64,000 bases of DNA, taken from contig NC_020054.1 of NCBI RefSeq assembly GCF_000331105.1, forward strand, positions 5,707,815 to 5,771,814. Reading direction: 5' to 3'. Below are positions 51,350 through 60,052 of the stretch, piece by piece; position 1 is the stretch's first letter, and each line of letters starts with the position of its first letter. The DNA comes from Fibrella aestuarina BUZ 2. Its GTDB lineage: Bacteria; Bacteroidota; Bacteroidia; Cytophagales; Spirosomataceae. The translations under genes were made by a program, and so were the position numbers. Under the pieces are notes generated by a model. It worked only from the letters and a program-made list of their open reading frames with translations. It made no database searches and was not told the origin of the DNA.

Positions 51350-51775
51350 TTAATAAACCGTTTCCTCAACTGCTTTTTCGTGTGTCGTTTGTAGTCGGCG
51401 GTTGGCTGGTCGTAGATACCAGGACAGCACGGTTAAGATCGCAAAAACAAACGAGGCAACCCACTGGTAGAAGGCATCACCGGAAGCGATATGAGAACTA
51501 ACAGCGCCCGTCAACAGAAAAAAGAAACCGGCGTAGGCCCATTCTTTCACCAGGCGATAACCCGGTATGACCAGCATGAGCCCGCCCGCCATTTTCCAGA
51601 GGCCAATAAGTTTCATTGAATACAAGGGGTAGCCAAGCCGAATAAAGCCATCGGCATTGACCTTCGCCTGGATGAATTGAGCAAAACCGCCGCCAATCAT
51701 AGCCATTGCCAAAAATCCGGTAATGATCCAGTAGGCCATGCGTTTCCCTTTGCCTGCTTTGCTGTCGTGTTCCAT
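51350..51775 (-). CDS. DoxX-like membrane protein
   Basis: 141 residues with four transmembrane helices, starting after a basic N-terminus (KAGKGKRMAYW). The GFIRLGYPLYSMKLIGLWKMAG motif (within one 22-residue stretch; the core is LGYPLYSMKLIG) is that of DoxX-like 13-kDa proteins of DUF417/DoxX type. DoxX proteins accompany ECF42-DGPF sets in other genomes. It is first in the operon, 67 bases before the DGPF gene. Confidence 0.8.
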   Translation of the reverse strand: MEHDSKAGKGKRMAYWIITGFLAMAMIGGGFAQFIQAKVNADGFIRLGYPLYSMKLIGLWKMAGGLMLVIPGYRLVKEWAYAGFFFLLTGAVSSHIASGDAFYQWVASFVFAILTVLSWYLRPANRRLQTTHEKAVEETVY

Positions 51776-51916
51776 GTCAAATTGCTGTGTTGGTTTACAC
51801 GACACCAATGACTGAGCGGTCGGAAATTGGACAAGCTGCAACAACTTTTTTTACATCGGCAACATACGTACCTGGCTGCGCTGATTTGTTCCGGTAAACC
51901 AGCGCAGCCCAAAACG

Positions 51917-54532
51917 CTACAAAATTTCTACGTACCCCTCGGTGCCATTTACCCGAATGCGTTGGCCGTCGCGAATCCGTTTCGTTGCGTTGTCGACGCC
52001 GACGATGGCGGGCAGGCCATATTCCCGGGCAATTACGGCGCCGTGGGTCATCAGCCCGCCGACCTCGGTAATCAGGCCTTTGATGGTAACGAATAAGGGC
52101 GTCCAGCCGGGGTCGGTGAAGGGCGTAACGAGAATATCACCCTCTTCCAAATCGGCCGCCTCCAGGCTGAGCACCACGCGGGCCCGCCCCTCCACGACGC
52201 CCGCCGAAACCGCCAGCCCAACTATCGCCCCGGCGGGTAGATCATCACGCCGGTAGCGCCCCGTCAGGATTTCCCCCTCCGAGGTAATCACCCGGGGTGG
52301 GCTGAGTTTTTCGAAGCGTTGGTAGTCGGCTTTTCGCTGGTTGATAAGCGCGTAGTCCACCGTCTGGGTACGTATCGTTTCGGCCAGTTCGTCGAACGTG
52401 AGGTAGTAACTATCTTCGCTGTCGTGAAGCACCCCCGCCGCCACGAGTCGTTCGGCTTCGCGGCGCAAGGCCTGTTTATACACGAAATAGCGGCTGATGA
52501 TGTCGTATTTGGGGTATTCGCGGTAGCCAGTCAGGTTGCGGACCAGATCGATCATTCGCTTGGTTTCGTTCGCTTTGCGGTCGCCATCCGGCAATTGGGT
52601 CAATCGGGCCAGCAGTTCCTGTTCTTTGGCCAGCGCTTCCTGTTGGCCCTGCTCGAATTTTCGCTTCCCGGCATTCGGCTCAACGTTTTTGATGTTGTTG
52701 AGAATCAGGGGCACCAGGGTGCTGGGCCGTTCGCGCCAGCGGGGTCGAGTGATGTCGATCTCACCGGGGCAGCGCATGCCGTATTTGTCCAGAAACGCAT
52801 CGATGGCGGCGCGGGCTTCCGGGCCACCCGCCAACCGGGGTAGTTCGTCCAGAAAGGTGTCGTCTTTTCCGCACTGTTGTACGTACTGGATCACGGCCGG
52901 GTAGGGCCGTAGCGCATCGGCCACATCCAGCAGGGCCAGCCCCATTTCCGAGGTAATGTTGTTGGGAACGGATTGGGTCAGTGTGTCGGCGACGTTTTTC
53001 TCGCCTAACCACGCGGCGATGTGCTCATTGAGCCATAAGGCTGCATTCATGGCCGTCATGATGACCCCGAAGCTTTGTGGGATGCTCCTCTTCACGGCCC
53101 CGACGTCTTCCCGAATGCACTGGATGAGCGCCGGCCCCTGTTCCGTTTCAACGGCTTGCTTCAGGGCGGCGAGGGCGGCCTGACTACGCTGGATCAGGTC
53201 AGCCACGATGGCCGGGTCGTAGTCCTTCAGCGTCTGGTAGTCTGGCAGCGAGGACGCCGGATGGCTTGTCCCGGGGTTCGGCTCGTGATCGGGTAAGGCG
53301 GGGATAAAATCGCCCCGCTCCAGAATGGTCGTCAGGGCGTCTTTAATGAGCGGATCGAATCGCCCCAGCACATCCAGGATATTGGCTCGGCCAGCCGGTG
53401 ACGCCAGCATCGGGGCGACATCCACAAACAACCGACCACCCGCGACACGCATCGGGGCGTTGGCCATGAACTGCCAGGTAGACCAGCCCAGGGGTTTCAT
53501 GGCGTCGGTCATCATCTGCTGGTGACCGACGGATATGTAGACGTGGTTTTCGGGGTCAGTCGCGTCGGGTATCGGGTACAGCGTGGTGATTGGCCGACTC
53601 TGAACAATGTGGAACGTGTCGCCCACCAAACACCATTCAATATCCTGCGGACAGCCGAAATGCGCTTCGATCTGCCGCCCGATGCGCTCAAGCCGGATGG
53701 CCTGCTCGTCGGTCAGCGCCGGACGCTGTTGCTGGTCAGGCGCAATCGGCTGCTGTTCCGTGCCACCTCCGCTTACCGCATAGCTGGCCCGTTCCTTGGT
53801 CGCTAGCTGCCTGCTGATTACCTCTCCGGCTCGCACGCTGTAATTATCGGCGTTGACCAGCCCACCCACCAGCGCCTCGCCCAGCCCAAAACTGGCGTCG
53901 ATGGATGTGATCGTCCGGTTCGACGTGACGGGATCGGCCGTGAACAGGATGCCCGATACCTGCGGCACGACCATCTGCTGTACCACCACCGCCAGTTGAA
54001 CACTTCGGTGGTCAATGCCGTGCTGAAGGCGGTACAGGACGGCCCGCTCGGTAAACAGCGAGGCCCAGCATTTGCTGATGTGTTGCCGAATAGCCGCCTG
54101 CCCAATAATGTTCAGGTATGTATCCTGCTGACCGGCAAACGATGCCGTGGGCAGGTCTTCCGCCGTGGCGCTGGACCGCACCGCAAAGGCATGTTGTTCG
54201 CCAAAGGGTTTGAGATGCCCGGCAATCGCATCCTGCATGTCCTGTGGCATAGCGACCGCTTCGATCGCGTCACGAAGTTGGCCGCTCAGGGTAGCGATCA
54301 GGGCGCGGTCGGCCACCGTCAGCAGGGCTAGCTGGGCCAATAAGTCGTCTATCGACGGCGCCTGCTCGATGATCCGCTTGTAAGCTTCTGTGGTCACACA
54401 AAATCCGGGCGGCACCCGGATGCCCTCGATCCGGGTCAGCTCGCCCAGGTTGGCCCCCTTACCTCCCACAAGCGCTCCGCTTGTTTGATCAACGGCTTGC
54501 AAACCGAGCACCAGCGATTGCATCGTATCCAT
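51917..54532 (-). CDS. rph: Rifampin phosphotransferase-like protein (PEP-synthase fold)
   Basis: 871 residues, the normal length of Rph (about 865). The ATP-grasp domain begins LVGGKGANLGEL and holds VRSSATAEDLP near 117; a middle substrate domain follows; the swivelling phosphohistidine domain is at the C-terminus (GGLMTHGAVIAREYGLPAIVG with His near 829). It would transfer a phosphate to rifamycin and inactivate it, using ATP. PEP synthase shares the fold, but lacks this domain order and length. It is coupled to a MarR gene upstream with 2 bases between them, so the resistance is probably repressed without drug. Confidence 0.85.
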   Translation of the reverse strand: MDTMQSLVLGLQAVDQTSGALVGGKGANLGELTRIEGIRVPPGFCVTTEAYKRIIEQAPSIDDLLAQLALLTVADRALIATLSGQLRDAIEAVAMPQDMQDAIAGHLKPFGEQHAFAVRSSATAEDLPTASFAGQQDTYLNIIGQAAIRQHISKCWASLFTERAVLYRLQHGIDHRSVQLAVVVQQMVVPQVSGILFTADPVTSNRTITSIDASFGLGEALVGGLVNADNYSVRAGEVISRQLATKERASYAVSGGGTEQQPIAPDQQQRPALTDEQAIRLERIGRQIEAHFGCPQDIEWCLVGDTFHIVQSRPITTLYPIPDATDPENHVYISVGHQQMMTDAMKPLGWSTWQFMANAPMRVAGGRLFVDVAPMLASPAGRANILDVLGRFDPLIKDALTTILERGDFIPALPDHEPNPGTSHPASSLPDYQTLKDYDPAIVADLIQRSQAALAALKQAVETEQGPALIQCIREDVGAVKRSIPQSFGVIMTAMNAALWLNEHIAAWLGEKNVADTLTQSVPNNITSEMGLALLDVADALRPYPAVIQYVQQCGKDDTFLDELPRLAGGPEARAAIDAFLDKYGMRCPGEIDITRPRWRERPSTLVPLILNNIKNVEPNAGKRKFEQGQQEALAKEQELLARLTQLPDGDRKANETKRMIDLVRNLTGYREYPKYDIISRYFVYKQALRREAERLVAAGVLHDSEDSYYLTFDELAETIRTQTVDYALINQRKADYQRFEKLSPPRVITSEGEILTGRYRRDDLPAGAIVGLAVSAGVVEGRARVVLSLEAADLEEGDILVTPFTDPGWTPLFVTIKGLITEVGGLMTHGAVIAREYGLPAIVGVDNATKRIRDGQRIRVNGTEGYVEIL

Positions 54533-54534
54533 CC

Positions 54535-54990
54535 TTAGTTGTCGTTGAGTGTCTGGGTGGTGTCATTCATGATGGCGATGGCCTTCAGAAAATAGGTTTC
54601 AAGCGTGGCGATTTCCTCGGCCGAAAACGACGCCAGCAGCGCGGCCGACTTTGCCCGAAAGTCTTTGTAGAGCGGGGCCAGCAGCGCCATAATCGTCTCG
54701 GTGTTCGGGACGATGATCACCTTACGCCGATCGCCTTCGGCCAACTGGCGCTGCACCAGCTGTTTCTTTTCAAACCGATCGATCAGGCCCGTTACGGCAC
54801 CCGTCGTCAGGCCGGTCAGGGTGGCGAGTTCACCGGCGGTCATCTGTCCTTTCTCGATCAGAAAACCCAGGTATTTGTGGTCGGTACCCGACAGCCCCGC
54901 CCGACGGCCAACTGCTTCGTGCATCTGAATCGACGTGTAGGCATATTGCTGGCTCAGCTTTCTAATCCGGGTGAGTGAATCACTATCCAT
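54535..54990 (-). CDS. MarR-family regulator of the rph operon
   Basis: 151 residues. The winged helix is clear: MTAGELATLTGLTTGAVTGLIDRF as the recognition region, then VQRQLAEGDRRKVIIV as the wing, between dimerisation helices. It is first in a two-gene operon with the phosphotransferase. It probably represses the operon by binding the A/T-rich promoter region upstream, and may respond to rifamycins; the ligand is inferred. Confidence 0.9.
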   Translation of the reverse strand: MDSDSLTRIRKLSQQYAYTSIQMHEAVGRRAGLSGTDHKYLGFLIEKGQMTAGELATLTGLTTGAVTGLIDRFEKKQLVQRQLAEGDRRKVIIVPNTETIMALLAPLYKDFRAKSAALLASFSAEEIATLETYFLKAIAIMNDTTQTLNDN

Positions 54991-55317
54991 TTAACTTAGC
55001 TTCTAAATATCTTAGCAACAAAGATAATTAGATAATAGCGAAAAAAGCAAACCGGGCGGCACCTACTAGTGGTTAGGTGGCTCTAGGGCGGATTGGCGCC
55101 AACGTACCTGATCAGGGTCAACAGCAGCCTTCAGGTACGTACCTAGTGCAGTGGCAAACCGCCATAAAACGGCCCGTGCCATGGCTGGGTTACCAGACAG
55201 GCTATTCCAAGGCAAGGCTTACCGGCTGTTTTGGCTAAGACAAAGGGCATTCTTACTAAATCTGCTTTCGACCGGGCGGTGACCTTTGCAGCATCAACCA
55301 ATGAAAAACGATTTAGT
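54991..55317. other. Intergenic region between marR and quinone reductase genes
   Basis: A 327-base gap between divergent genes. It holds a marR promoter candidate at 55019-55050 and a 10-bp dyad made of the heptamer motif (ACGTACCTGA 55102-55111 with TCAGGTACGT 55131-55140), the second arm of which continues into AGGTACGTACCT. No ORF is convincing. Confidence 0.55.
55019..55050 (-). promoter_or_regulatory. Predicted promoter of the marR-rph operon
   Basis: On the minus strand TATCTTTG (55026-55019) matches the TAnnTTTG box, with TTG (55050-55048) 21 bases upstream. The A/T-rich leader includes a CTTAGC direct repeat (54996-55016), a possible MarR site. Confidence 0.45.
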
Positions 55318-56310
55318 ATGAAAGCGATTCGAGTTCATGAATTTGGCGGTCCTGACGTGATGAAGCTGGACGAGATCGAACGGCCCGTTCCGGCACCCGA
55401 CGAACTCTTGATAAAAGTCTATGCCAGCAGTGTTAATCCGGCCGACTACATCATTCGCCAGGGTGGCAACGAAGCCCTTCGGTCGTACCTGACATTACCG
55501 TTGGGCCTGGGTCTGGATGTGGCGGGTGTCGTTGAGGAGATCGGCAGTGCGGTAACGACGTTTAAAAAAGGCGATAACGTGTACGGCGTCCCGAATTTCC
55601 CCGGCGACGGCAGCTACGCCGAATACGTTGCTGCCAAAGCCAGTCAGTTCTGGATTATGCCCAGCCACATACGCTTCAATGAGGCTGGCGCGCTTCCTTC
55701 CTGTGCCCTTATTGCCTGGAACGGCATCGTCGATACGGGTAAAGTAAAACCGGGGCAGCGGGTACTAATTCACGGGGCAGCGGGCGGAGTCGGGAACCTG
55801 GCGGTCCAGTTTGCCAAAGCCATGGGCGGGTATGTAATCGGAACGGCCTCGGCTCATAACGCTGCTTTTTTGAACGAGTTAGGAGCCGATGAAGTGATTG
55901 ATTACCGCAACCAGCCTTTTGAAGACCTGTTGCGCGATGTGGATGTGGTATTCAATGCCTCGCCCGTTCGTGACGAGAGCGTCAGGTTGAAATCGGCGGA
56001 GGTAATCAGAGAGGGCGGTATCTTTGTGTGTACTCACCTGGATGAGCCCTTCTCGGACGCTTTTTTGGCCGCGATGGCCAAAAAGAACGCCACGGCCACG
56101 ATGGTTGGCGAAGGCAGTATAACCGCCTACACATCCTCACTGGATGGGGTCACTCAGCTCATCAATGAGGGTAGAGTAAAAGCCGTTGTAAGCCAGGCAT
56201 TTCCCCTGGAGCAAGTGGCCGAGGCCCACCGCCAGAGCGAGACTAAACATGTGCGCGGTAAACTTGTGCTGGAGATACAGAAAGAAGACCGACTCGATGA
56301 AACGGTTTAA
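55318..56310 (+). CDS. NADPH:quinone oxidoreductase-like MDR protein
   Basis: 330 residues from ATG 55318. Medium-chain dehydrogenase/reductase fold without the zinc ligands: MKAIRVHEFGGPDVM, SSVNPADYIIRQG, then LIHGAAGGVGNLAVQFAKA as the NADP-binding loop and ADEVIDYRNQPFED. It likely reduces quinones or enones with NADPH. It overlaps the start of the AraC regulator by 14 bases, so the two are co-transcribed. Confidence 0.9.
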   Translation: MKAIRVHEFGGPDVMKLDEIERPVPAPDELLIKVYASSVNPADYIIRQGGNEALRSYLTLPLGLGLDVAGVVEEIGSAVTTFKKGDNVYGVPNFPGDGSYAEYVAAKASQFWIMPSHIRFNEAGALPSCALIAWNGIVDTGKVKPGQRVLIHGAAGGVGNLAVQFAKAMGGYVIGTASAHNAAFLNELGADEVIDYRNQPFEDLLRDVDVVFNASPVRDESVRLKSAEVIREGGIFVCTHLDEPFSDAFLAAMAKKNATATMVGEGSITAYTSSLDGVTQLINEGRVKAVVSQAFPLEQVAEAHRQSETKHVRGKLVLEIQKEDRLDETV

Positions 56311-57205
56311 AACGATCAGTGAGTTTCATGAATTCAGGCAGTTGCCTAAGCCGCTGCACCCGCTCATCGGCCTCATCAATGTGGGCGATGTAAAGGAATT
56401 GCATCCCGATGAACCGACGAGCCTGGTCTTCGATTTCTACAGTATTTCGCTGAAACGGGTAGCCAATGTAGCGGTGAAGTACGGGCAGCAGCCGTTTGAT
56501 TTCAATGAAGGTGTGCTGTCGTTTGTAGCCCCCGGTCAGGTCATCCGGCTCGCCCTTGCCGACGGGGAGAAAGCCTTGAACCAATCAGGATGGATGTTAA
56601 CCATCCATCCTGATTTTCTATGGAATACGTCGCTGGCCAAAACCATCAGGCAGTATGATTTCTGGAGCTATGCCCTGCATGAGGCCCTGTTTTTGTCGGA
56701 GAAAGAAGAAGCTTTTCTTCATCAGATTATTCAGACTATTCAGCAGGAATACAACGCCAACATCGACCGTTTCAGCAAGCCGATTATTATAGCGCAGCTG
56801 GAAACGATGCTGACTTATTCGGATCGATTTTATCATCGGCAATTCATCACCCGGGAGAAAGCGAACCACCAGATACTGGATCGGCTGGACGAATTACTGA
56901 ATGCTTATTTTGACAATGACTCGCCAGACAAAGGCGGGTTGCCATCGGTACAATCCGTAGCCGACCAGTTAATTGTTTCCCCCAAATACCTCAGTAATCT
57001 GCTCCGCACGCTGACGGGACAAAACACCCAGCAACACATTCACGATAAGCTGATTGACAAAGCCAGGGAGAAACTCTCAACCACCGATCTGTCAGTGAGC
57101 GAAATCGCGTATGCGTTGGGCTTCGAGCACCTGCAGTCGTTCAGCAAACTGTTCAAGACCAAAACCAGCCTCTCGCCGTTGGCCTTCAGGGCGTCGTTCA
57201 ATTGA
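56297..57205 (+). CDS. AraC-family regulator
   Basis: 302 residues from ATG 56297. The C-terminal third is the AraC HTH pair (SVADQLIVSPKYLSNLLRTL, then LSVSEIAYALGFEHLQSFSK with KTKTSLSPLAFR). The N-terminal domain of about 170 residues is a cupin-like ligand domain with FDFYSISLKRV. Overlap with the reductase gene suggests it controls that reductase, perhaps as an activator in a redox or electrophile response. Confidence 0.9.
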   Translation: MKRFKTISEFHEFRQLPKPLHPLIGLINVGDVKELHPDEPTSLVFDFYSISLKRVANVAVKYGQQPFDFNEGVLSFVAPGQVIRLALADGEKALNQSGWMLTIHPDFLWNTSLAKTIRQYDFWSYALHEALFLSEKEEAFLHQIIQTIQQEYNANIDRFSKPIIIAQLETMLTYSDRFYHRQFITREKANHQILDRLDELLNAYFDNDSPDKGGLPSVQSVADQLIVSPKYLSNLLRTLTGQNTQQHIHDKLIDKAREKLSTTDLSVSEIAYALGFEHLQSFSKLFKTKTSLSPLAFRASFN

Positions 57206-57308
57206 CGGTGCGACCTTGCCCGCTGCCGGGCGCTCACCGACGCCGGTTGACGGCCTGGCGCCTACCTACTCAGGTACGTATGGGTCGGCTGTGTGATGGA
57301 ACTGTGTT

Positions 57309-59816
57309 TTAGCTCAGCAGCGGATCGCTGACGCTGCTGTTACCCGTTTCGATACGGCCGGCGTAGCGCTGCTCAAACGTCGTGTCGCCCACCACCCGGA
57401 TGCTGACATCGTACCAGCCGCCGCTCTTCGCCACGGCCAGTCTGAGCGTCGTTTGCCCGGTTTGTTCTCCGGCCGGGCGCAGCACCTGCCGTTGCATCGG
57501 GTAGCCATAGGCGTTCGATACCAGTTCGACGGTTACGGGCTTCGTGCTCCGGTTGGTCAGCCGAAGCAGAAGGTCTGCCGACGTGCTACCGGCAGTTACC
57601 GCCTCGTCGCACTGGATGCTTACTGCCTTGGGGCTTCCCTGCCCGGTAAACTCACGAAAGAACCCATTCGGGCCATACACCCGAAAGTGGTAGGCCGTCC
57701 CCACCGCTACGGGCCAGGCGTCGGTTAGTTGGTCGCCGGGTTTTACGGCATAATTCCGCACCGAAAAATCAGCCATGTTGTACACCATGAACGGGGCACC
57801 CGCTGCGCGTTTCCCAAACCGATCGGCCTTGATGGCGAACGTCATGCGAAACTGCCCGTCGGCCGTTAGTTGGCCATCTACGCGCAGGTCGTAGGGCAGG
57901 GCGCAGGCGGGGCGGCTCCCTTTCTCCTGCTGGGGCATCAGCGCCGTAGGGTCCTGCTCCTGATTGAGGCGGGCGACGTCGTCGGCCGACAGGGCGCGGA
58001 AGTTGGCGGGCGCCTCCTTGAATTTGGCTTTATGGATGCGCTCCACGAAAGCGTCTTTCGGCACAAACGTCGGCAGCTTAATGGGCTCGCCCTGATACGG
58101 CCGGAATACCGACGTCAAGTCGCCGCAGACCGTGCGCCGCCAGTCGCTGATGTTGGTTTCGCGAATGGCTTTTCCCGTCTTGTGGCTCAGGAAACCTTCC
58201 AGAAATTGGAGCGTCGAGGTGTGGTCGAACACCTGCGAGCAGACGTACCCACCCCGGCTCCAGGGCGAGGCCACCACCAGCGGCACCCGGTACCCCAGGC
58301 CAATGGCACTGGCACGAGCCCCTTTTTCGGGCTGGCTGACGGGCCGTTTCAGCTCCTGCTCCATGCTGACGTGCTCGGTGCGCGTGTCGATACCAGCCGA
58401 GGTCAGGCCCGTGTCGGGGCGGTCGGGATGGGGTGGTACAAAGGGCGGTACGTGGTCGAAATAGCCGTCGTTTTCGTCGTAGGCCAGCAAGAAAATGGTC
58501 TTCTGCCACACCTCCGGGTTTTGGGTCAGGATATCCATCACCTCTGATACGTACCAGGCGCCATACCAGGGCGCGCCGGGATGATCAGAGAAGTTTTCGG
58601 GCGCCACCAGCCACGATACCGTGGGCAGTTGCCCGCTTTGCACGTCGGTTCTGAACTGGTGTAGCACGTCGCCTTTGGGCACCGTCATGTCGCGGGTGTC
58701 GGCCCCATCCTGATACGAGAGGCTGGCCAACTCGCGGTAATGCGGGTCGTTGGCGTTGGTCGTAAAAGCTTTCTGATGCAGGGCTTTCTCCCGTTCCGGC
58801 AGTTTCTCAAACCGGTCGGCCTGCCAGTGGTCACCTTCCGCCGTCAACAAGGCCAGCAGGTCTTTTTTCTGTTGCAGCGACCGCCGCAGCGCCTTGCCTT
58901 CTTTAGTGCTGTCGGGCAGGGTAGGCACCTTTTGTTCCAGCGCGCTGATTTCGGCGGGTAGCTGCTGAAGTCGCGCCTGCCGGAACCGCTGGTAATTGGC
59001 CGAAAACCGCACGTTGTACTGAGTGAACCATTCCAGCGGGTTGTCGCTGAAATTGGCCAGCCACGCCTCTTCATCGCCCGATAGGCCTGTCGACAGGTTG
59101 ATCTCGTTCTGGTAGATGCGCCACGAAATGCCGTTGGCTTCCAGGCGCTCGGGGAAGGTGGGCCAGCTGGCGGGTTTGTCGTAGTCCAGTTCTTCGTTGC
59201 GCACCCGCGCCGGGGCGTTTTCGTCTTCGCGGATGGTACCGCTCCAGAAATACAGCCGGTTGGGCGTCGTGCCGGTCAGCGACGAGCAGAAATTCTGATC
59301 GCAGACGGTAAAGGCATCCGCCAGGGCGTAGTAAAACGGAATATCGGTCCGGTCGTAGTAGCCCATCGTAAGGGGCATGTGCGCGTATTCGGGGTGGCCC
59401 GAGGGTTTGGCGTCGAGCCAGCGGTCGAATTTTCCCTCGTTGCGGGCGTCGACCTGATTGGCCCACGAATGGGGCAGCGAGCTCATCCAGGTGGCTTTGG
59501 TTTCCCACATGTTCAGCCGAAACGGGGCAAACGTCTGACCGGCGGCGTTGGTCTGTAGCCACACCTTGTTTTTGTTGGGCAGCGTAATGGCCCGTGGGTC
59601 GTTGAAACCGCGTACGCCCCGCAAGGCCCCGTAACAGTGGTCGAACGAGCGGTTTTCCTGCATCAGGATCACCACGTGTTCGGCATCCAGGTACGTCGTG
59701 CCCGGCTTAGGGGCGATCGCCAGCGCTTTCTGAATGGAAGCAGGCAGGCCGTCGGGCAGGGCGGCACTACCCGCCAGCAGGGCCGCTTTTTTGAGAAACT
59801 CGCGTCGGGTATCCAT
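57309..59816 (-). CDS. Tat-exported phospholipase C (phosphoesterase family)
   Basis: 835 residues from ATG 59816. The twin-arginine signal (TRREFLKKAALLAGSA) leads to the phosphoesterase domain that starts VVILMQENRSFDHCYG near 50 and has FFGTTPNRLYFWSG-like and FDHTSTLQFLE motifs. The C-terminal 200 residues contain two repeats of the DUF756 type found in non-haemolytic phospholipase C. It would cut the head groups from phosphatidylcholine or sphingomyelin in the periplasm or outside. It is alone in its transcript. Confidence 0.92.
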   Translation of the reverse strand: MDTRREFLKKAALLAGSAALPDGLPASIQKALAIAPKPGTTYLDAEHVVILMQENRSFDHCYGALRGVRGFNDPRAITLPNKNKVWLQTNAAGQTFAPFRLNMWETKATWMSSLPHSWANQVDARNEGKFDRWLDAKPSGHPEYAHMPLTMGYYDRTDIPFYYALADAFTVCDQNFCSSLTGTTPNRLYFWSGTIREDENAPARVRNEELDYDKPASWPTFPERLEANGISWRIYQNEINLSTGLSGDEEAWLANFSDNPLEWFTQYNVRFSANYQRFRQARLQQLPAEISALEQKVPTLPDSTKEGKALRRSLQQKKDLLALLTAEGDHWQADRFEKLPEREKALHQKAFTTNANDPHYRELASLSYQDGADTRDMTVPKGDVLHQFRTDVQSGQLPTVSWLVAPENFSDHPGAPWYGAWYVSEVMDILTQNPEVWQKTIFLLAYDENDGYFDHVPPFVPPHPDRPDTGLTSAGIDTRTEHVSMEQELKRPVSQPEKGARASAIGLGYRVPLVVASPWSRGGYVCSQVFDHTSTLQFLEGFLSHKTGKAIRETNISDWRRTVCGDLTSVFRPYQGEPIKLPTFVPKDAFVERIHKAKFKEAPANFRALSADDVARLNQEQDPTALMPQQEKGSRPACALPYDLRVDGQLTADGQFRMTFAIKADRFGKRAAGAPFMVYNMADFSVRNYAVKPGDQLTDAWPVAVGTAYHFRVYGPNGFFREFTGQGSPKAVSIQCDEAVTAGSTSADLLLRLTNRSTKPVTVELVSNAYGYPMQRQVLRPAGEQTGQTTLRLAVAKSGGWYDVSIRVVGDTTFEQRYAGRIETGNSSVSDPLLS

Positions 59817-60052
59817 CGTGCAGGGAGTATGCAGAAACAACTACAAACCTACAGCTTACCCGCGTTCCTTGTCGGCGTATCGGGGCGTTTCGCTTCAGTT
59901 TAATAATTTCATTACATGCCGCCCCGCCCCCGGCGCGCAGCCTGTTCATAATTGGCTGGTTTAGACTAGTAAAAAGGCCCAACCAAACCCCTTTGGTAAC
60001 TAGCTCTCCCCTAGCCGGTCAGCTTATTCCAAACCGTTATTCTTCTTCGCTT

